Program-made: the position numbers and the translations under genes | Shown here: piece by piece, positions 60,955 to 64,000 of the stretch | How positions within the stretch are numbered: position 1 is the stretch's first letter | How the letters are laid out: every line of letters starts with the position of its first letter | NCBI GenBank assembly: GCA_965226825.1 | Contig: CBDDED010000003.1 | Location: forward strand, 2,356,001 to 2,420,000 | DNA length: 64,000 nt | Source of the DNA: Io17-Chloro-G2 sp965226825 | GTDB lineage: Bacteria > Chloroflexota > Dehalococcoidia > Lucifugimonadales > UBA3495 | Direction: 5' to 3' | Notes under the pieces: generated by a model | Databases searched by the model: none | What the model was told of the DNA's origin: nothing | The model's input: only the letters and a program-made list of their open reading frames with translations

Positions 60955-61344
60955 GCGCTGGCCGTCCGCTGCGCCAAAAGGGGAGTCCGGCGGCGCGGGA
61001 GCCGCATCAAGAAACGTTTAGTGGTTTCTCCGTTGCTGTCTGGCATGTCCCAAGTTGCCTGATTCTTTCTCCGGATTACCGGCTCACTCAGAAGGGTCGC
61101 CCGACCCGTGAGTTCCGGCCGGCGCAGACTCGTCGGCAGCGAACTCGGCTTCGGGCGGGTTGCAAGACCCAAGACCCAATGAAACTCGGCCAGCACCACC
61201 CTACTGAACGTTTGCCAAAAATGCAAAACGTCATTATACTCGGCAACGGTTCGTTCCGCCTACGTCCTCAGTCTCAGGATTGTCATCAGACCAGATTCCT
61301 CTCCCGGGCAAGCCGAACAAAAAACGCCGACGGTCCTTTCGCAA
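60955..61344. other. Intergenic region before bioY
   Basis: 390 bp between divergent genes; no gene apart from an unsupported minus-strand frame. It holds the bioY promoter. Confidence 0.5.
61212..61240 (+). promoter_or_regulatory. Sigma70-type promoter for bioY
   Basis: TTGCCA, a 17-nt spacer and TATACT, 104 nt before the bioY start. Confidence 0.5.
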
Positions 61345-62019
61345 TTGCTCCCTCAGGCCAGTTCAACAGCTTTAATTGATTCTTTGCTGCCCGTCGCAGG
61401 CGCCGGTCGCAGGGCGGCCAGAGACATTGCGCTCATTGTCGGGTTCAGCCTGTTCATGGCATTGCTGGCCCGAATATCCATACACCTCCCATTTACCCCC
61501 GTCCCGATCACCGGCCAAACCCTGGGAGTGCTGCTAACCGGCGCAACCTTGGGCAGTTGGCGTGGAGCGGCCGCCCTCACCCTGTATCTTGCCGAAGGTT
61601 CCGTGTTTTCGGTTTACGCCGGCGGCAGTTCCGACTACCTCTGGCAGCTATCTTCCGGCAGCTTCATCTTCGGTTTCTCGTCAGGGTCTTCGGGCCTGTT
61701 TTGGGAGTTGGCTTCGGGCGGTTACCTGATTGGGTTCATTCCCGCCGCCTTCATCGTGGGCTACCTTTGTGAGCACGGCTGGGACCGCAAGGTCTGGATC
61801 ATTGTGGCAATGCTGGCGGGAAACGCCATGCTGTACCTGCCCGGACTATTGCAGCTGTCCCTTTTTGTTCCCGACGACAAGGTTTTGGAGTACGGTCTTT
61901 ACCCCTTCATCGCCGGGGACCTGGTGAAATTGTATCTAGCGTCTTTGTTGGTCCCCATGGCTCGGGGACTGCTGGACCGGCGGGGAGGCGGTGGAAAGAC
62001 ATGGACATCACCTGGCTAG
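61345..62019 (+). CDS. bioY: BioY-type biotin transporter substrate-binding protein
   Basis: 224-aa membrane protein, the S component of an ECF-type biotin transporter. Six membrane segments, with the BioY signature RISIHLPFTPVPITGQTLGV and the later YLIGFIPAAFIVGYL; AGDLVKLYLA closes the protein. No EcfA/T genes are adjacent. Start TTG 61345 or TTG 61384; neither has a strong ribosome site. It overlaps the next gene by 19 nt. Confidence 0.9.
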   Translation: MLPQASSTALIDSLLPVAGAGRRAARDIALIVGFSLFMALLARISIHLPFTPVPITGQTLGVLLTGATLGSWRGAAALTLYLAEGSVFSVYAGGSSDYLWQLSSGSFIFGFSSGSSGLFWELASGGYLIGFIPAAFIVGYLCEHGWDRKVWIIVAMLAGNAMLYLPGLLQLSLFVPDDKVLEYGLYPFIAGDLVKLYLASLLVPMARGLLDRRGGGGKTWTSPG

Positions 62020-62645
62020 GCCATTCCTGTTTCCGGCTGAGGTCCGATGACCTCGTCGTGGTTACGGACCCGTTCCCACTGTCTTTGGGACTTCGACCGG
62101 AGTCCCGGCCGGCTACCGTGGTAACGGTTAGCAATACCCATCCCAACCACAGCAATTGGCAGGAAGTGGCCGGCTCTCCCCGGATCTTCGACTCTCCCGG
62201 CGAGTACGAGTATTCCGGCGTGGCGGTGCGTGGAGTTATGACACCTCTCCTCCCGGAAATGCCTCCTGAACAACGTTCCGTGGCCTACTCGATTGAAATG
62301 GACCGGGTCAACATCTGCCACCTGGGCGACATCGCCTCGCCCTTGAACTCCAAGCTGGTGGAGGAACTTTCGCCGGTAGACGTGCTGTTGCTGCCCACCG
62401 GCGGCGCCTGCACCCTGGACCTGGACCAAGCCATTCAGGTCATGCAGGACCTGGACCCCAAGATAGTGATTCCCATGCACCACAGCATCCCGGGCGTGGA
62501 CCTTCCAATCCAGGGCGTGGACGTTTTCCTGAGACGGATGGGATTGGATGATGTTCAACCCGTGGCCAGGCTGAGCGTAACCACTGCAAACATGCCTGCC
62601 GACCGGCGAGTGGTCCTGCTGTCCCCCCAATCCAGGCCTGCCTAA
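62001..62645 (+). CDS. Metallo-beta-lactamase-fold protein with altered metal motif
   Basis: 214 aa. The N-terminus DITWLGHSCFRLRSDD is the UPF0173/UlaG-like opening. The usual HxHxDH motif reads NTHPNHSNW, lacking the last Asp-His. Later GDIASPL and IPMHHS give other possible ligands. It may be a weak hydrolase or non-catalytic. It overlaps bioY by 19 nt, so is probably coexpressed. Confidence 0.78.
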   Translation: MDITWLGHSCFRLRSDDLVVVTDPFPLSLGLRPESRPATVVTVSNTHPNHSNWQEVAGSPRIFDSPGEYEYSGVAVRGVMTPLLPEMPPEQRSVAYSIEMDRVNICHLGDIASPLNSKLVEELSPVDVLLLPTGGACTLDLDQAIQVMQDLDPKIVIPMHHSIPGVDLPIQGVDVFLRRMGLDDVQPVARLSVTTANMPADRRVVLLSPQSRPA

Positions 62646-62868
62646 CGCCCCTCGGGGCAACCCTGTTTACTACGCAACCCCACGCGCTCCGATTGGGAGC
62701 TCCGGCTACTCTGTCATGAGTAAGAAGGCGGTCTTCTGGCATCCAGAATAAGACAACGCGGATGAGGCAAGTTGGAGATCCCGGGCGCATACCGGCTCCA
62801 ACTTGGAGATAGGATCACAGTCCCCAGTAGTCAGGAACCTGGGGCTGGCGAGAGCAACCTGCCGAAAG

Positions 62869-64000
62869 ATGCCGGCGGTGGTGTTGGCATTGGTATGGTT
62901 CCTCTACGCTGGAATATCATGCACCCCAGATTCAGCGGACTCGCTCCAGGCAAAAACGGGAATCCGGGGTACCACGGAATGCGTCTTGAAGTCGTGCTCC
63001 GGGCCGCTTCACAGGCATGACCAGAAACCGACCACCCTCAGAGCAGCCCCGGAAATAGCAGCCGCCTTCCCCAGCGCCGCCAACTTCAACCATTCTCACT
63101 GGAACAGGGCAGGGGTCTCAAGGACGCGGCGAATAAAATCCCCTGGCCGCTCGATTACGTCGGGGCCGCCGCTTCGCCGTCCAGAGTCGGCGGCCGCTAT
63201 GCCCGCCTCTGGGATCCCAAGCCTCTCCTTTGCCTACAGCAGGACTGGTCTCAGCGGCTTGTCCAACATTTCCTTTGGGGCCGGCGCCAACCCGGACGCA
63301 CCGCCGGCTTTCATTCTCCTGTTGAAGAATGATGCCTCTACCGACGAGGTTGTCGCCGCCTACGCCAACACTCCGAGGATAGGCCCCCCAAACTTCGACT
63401 CCGGGAATGCAACAACCTTATATTTCTGGCCGGGTGCGGGCCTGAACCCGCCCGGCCCTACATGGGAGACTGTTAGACCGTCGCTAACCGCCCCCGCAGA
63501 CGAGACTGACACCTTTACGATACCATCCCGCGTTGGTACCACCATTAGCGGCACCCCACCCGGTCCTCCCAACCGACCCATCGCGGCCGGTCGCCGCGAA
63601 TCAATCTTGGTAATTTGGACGGCCCCATCCAACTCCGGCCCGGCCATCTCTGGGTACGACGTCCAATATCGCATCATCGGCGCAGGGGAATTCACCGTGG
63701 CCAGCTACGGCGCCAAGGTGACGCAAACCACCATCACCGGACTGGCCAGGGGAAAACGCTATGAAGTTCAGGTAAGGGCGACTAATGAAGACGGTCACGG
63801 AGAATGGTCTCTACCGGCCCGGCCCAATCCTAGGGTAAACCCCAATAAGACCCCAAATTTTGACAGTGGCCTGCCCAACAAATTCAACGTGGCCGAAGGT
63901 CCGTCTGCGGGAGATGCCCTGGGTGACCCCTACACCGCGAATGATGACGACGGGGACACCGTTACTTACACGCTAGAAGGTGAAGACGCGGGAGCATTGG
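62869..64000 (+). CDS. FN3 and cadherin-like domain exoprotein, truncated at the window end
   Basis: Open from ATG 62869 to the window end with no stop. The start MPAVVLALVWFLYAGISC resembles a signal peptide. Residues to about 110 are low-complexity and uncertain; a frame error there is possible. From about residue 230 there is a fibronectin type III domain (GTPPGPPNRPIAAGRRESIL ... SGYDVQYRI ... KRYEVQVRATNEDGHGEWS), then a cadherin-like repeat (NFDSGLPNKFNVAEG ... YTANDDDGDTVTYTLEGEDA). Probably a surface or secreted adhesin-like protein of Chloroflexota type. Confidence 0.7.
   Translation, partial: MPAVVLALVWFLYAGISCTPDSADSLQAKTGIRGTTECVLKSCSGPLHRHDQKPTTLRAAPEIAAAFPSAANFNHSHWNRAGVSRTRRIKSPGRSITSGPPLRRPESAAAMPASGIPSLSFAYSRTGLSGLSNISFGAGANPDAPPAFILLLKNDASTDEVVAAYANTPRIGPPNFDSGNATTLYFWPGAGLNPPGPTWETVRPSLTAPADETDTFTIPSRVGTTISGTPPGPPNRPIAAGRRESILVIWTAPSNSGPAISGYDVQYRIIGAGEFTVASYGAKVTQTTITGLARGKRYEVQVRATNEDGHGEWSLPARPNPRVNPNKTPNFDSGLPNKFNVAEGPSAGDALGDPYTANDDDGDTVTYTLEGEDAGAL

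Noticed and set aside
60951..61226. 91-aa minus-strand frame ending at the start of the unknown gene at 60954
   Set aside because: Could be a shifted N-terminus, but the other frame has a stop close upstream, and no homologous block bridges the two.

Overview
The window is 64 kb of GC-rich bacterial DNA, mixed-strand and densely coding. It has one tRNA pair, no rRNA and no CRISPR array. The gene mix points to an uncultured Chloroflexota of the SAR202/Dehalococcoidia type: enolase-superfamily and FAD oxidoreductases, paired Moco sulfite oxidases, Uma2, DUF433/DUF5615, PIG-L, VOC and FN3/cadherin proteins, and SelB beside NurA. This placement is an inference from gene content; no marker phylogeny was possible.

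Layout. 1-6.7 kb holds a cut-off UvrD/PcrA helicase, a zinc dehydrogenase, a GNAT, a NIPSNAP/enolase pair, an ArsM-like methyltransferase and a PaREP1-like protein. 6.8-11.1 kb is a small defence island: a frame-broken BrnT toxin, the BrnA antitoxin, an MmeI-like fused restriction-modification enzyme in overlapping order, an unknown protein and a PIN gene truncated by a repeat element. 11.4-13.7 kb has PIG-L, two small unknown proteins and REP-like repeats. 13.7-23.8 kb is a sulfur region: a thiol-dioxygenase-like cupin, an MFS carrier, a four-domain rhodanese, a SoxC-like enzyme and a second sulfite-oxidase-like enzyme. It is split by a cassette with about 103-bp inverted repeats carrying a pentapeptide-repeat gene that was later hit by an IS5-family element. 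24-34.7 kb has small membrane proteins, a HAM1-like protein, MoxR/VWA, a hydrolase, PAP2, a dehydrogenase small subunit, PhoU, a radical SAM protein and a second AAA ATPase. 35-43 kb has DUF1232, HemW, a DUF433/DUF5615 pair, SelB, frame-broken NurA, a probable metallopeptidase and an FAD oxidoreductase. A MITE-like element and an IS3-family insertion follow. 45-52 kb has a VOC protein, tRNA-Phe, tRNA-Gly and the chain pdxS-pdxT-GNAT-AAA/R3H-tmk, then a selenoprotein. 52.5-64 kb has aroC, aroE, valS, an arylsulfotransferase-like protein, an S1 protein, an unknown protein, BioY, an MBL-fold protein and a cut-off FN3/cadherin exoprotein.

Main points. (1) An in-frame UGA hides the N-terminus of a SelW/Rdx selenoprotein (C-V-P-U) at 51860-52141, in the same window as SelB. 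(2) The pentapeptide cassette 18886-21354 looks like an undescribed mobile unit; removing the IS and one TAA copy restores a 444-codon gene. (3) BrnT-BrnA-MmeI are arranged as one translation-coupled unit. (4) A 179-bp repeat occurs at 3568 and 33054, each time ending at or just beyond the 3' end of a minus-strand gene. (5) Several genes are broken by what look like single-base losses in homopolymers, so some apparent pseudogenes may be sequence errors.
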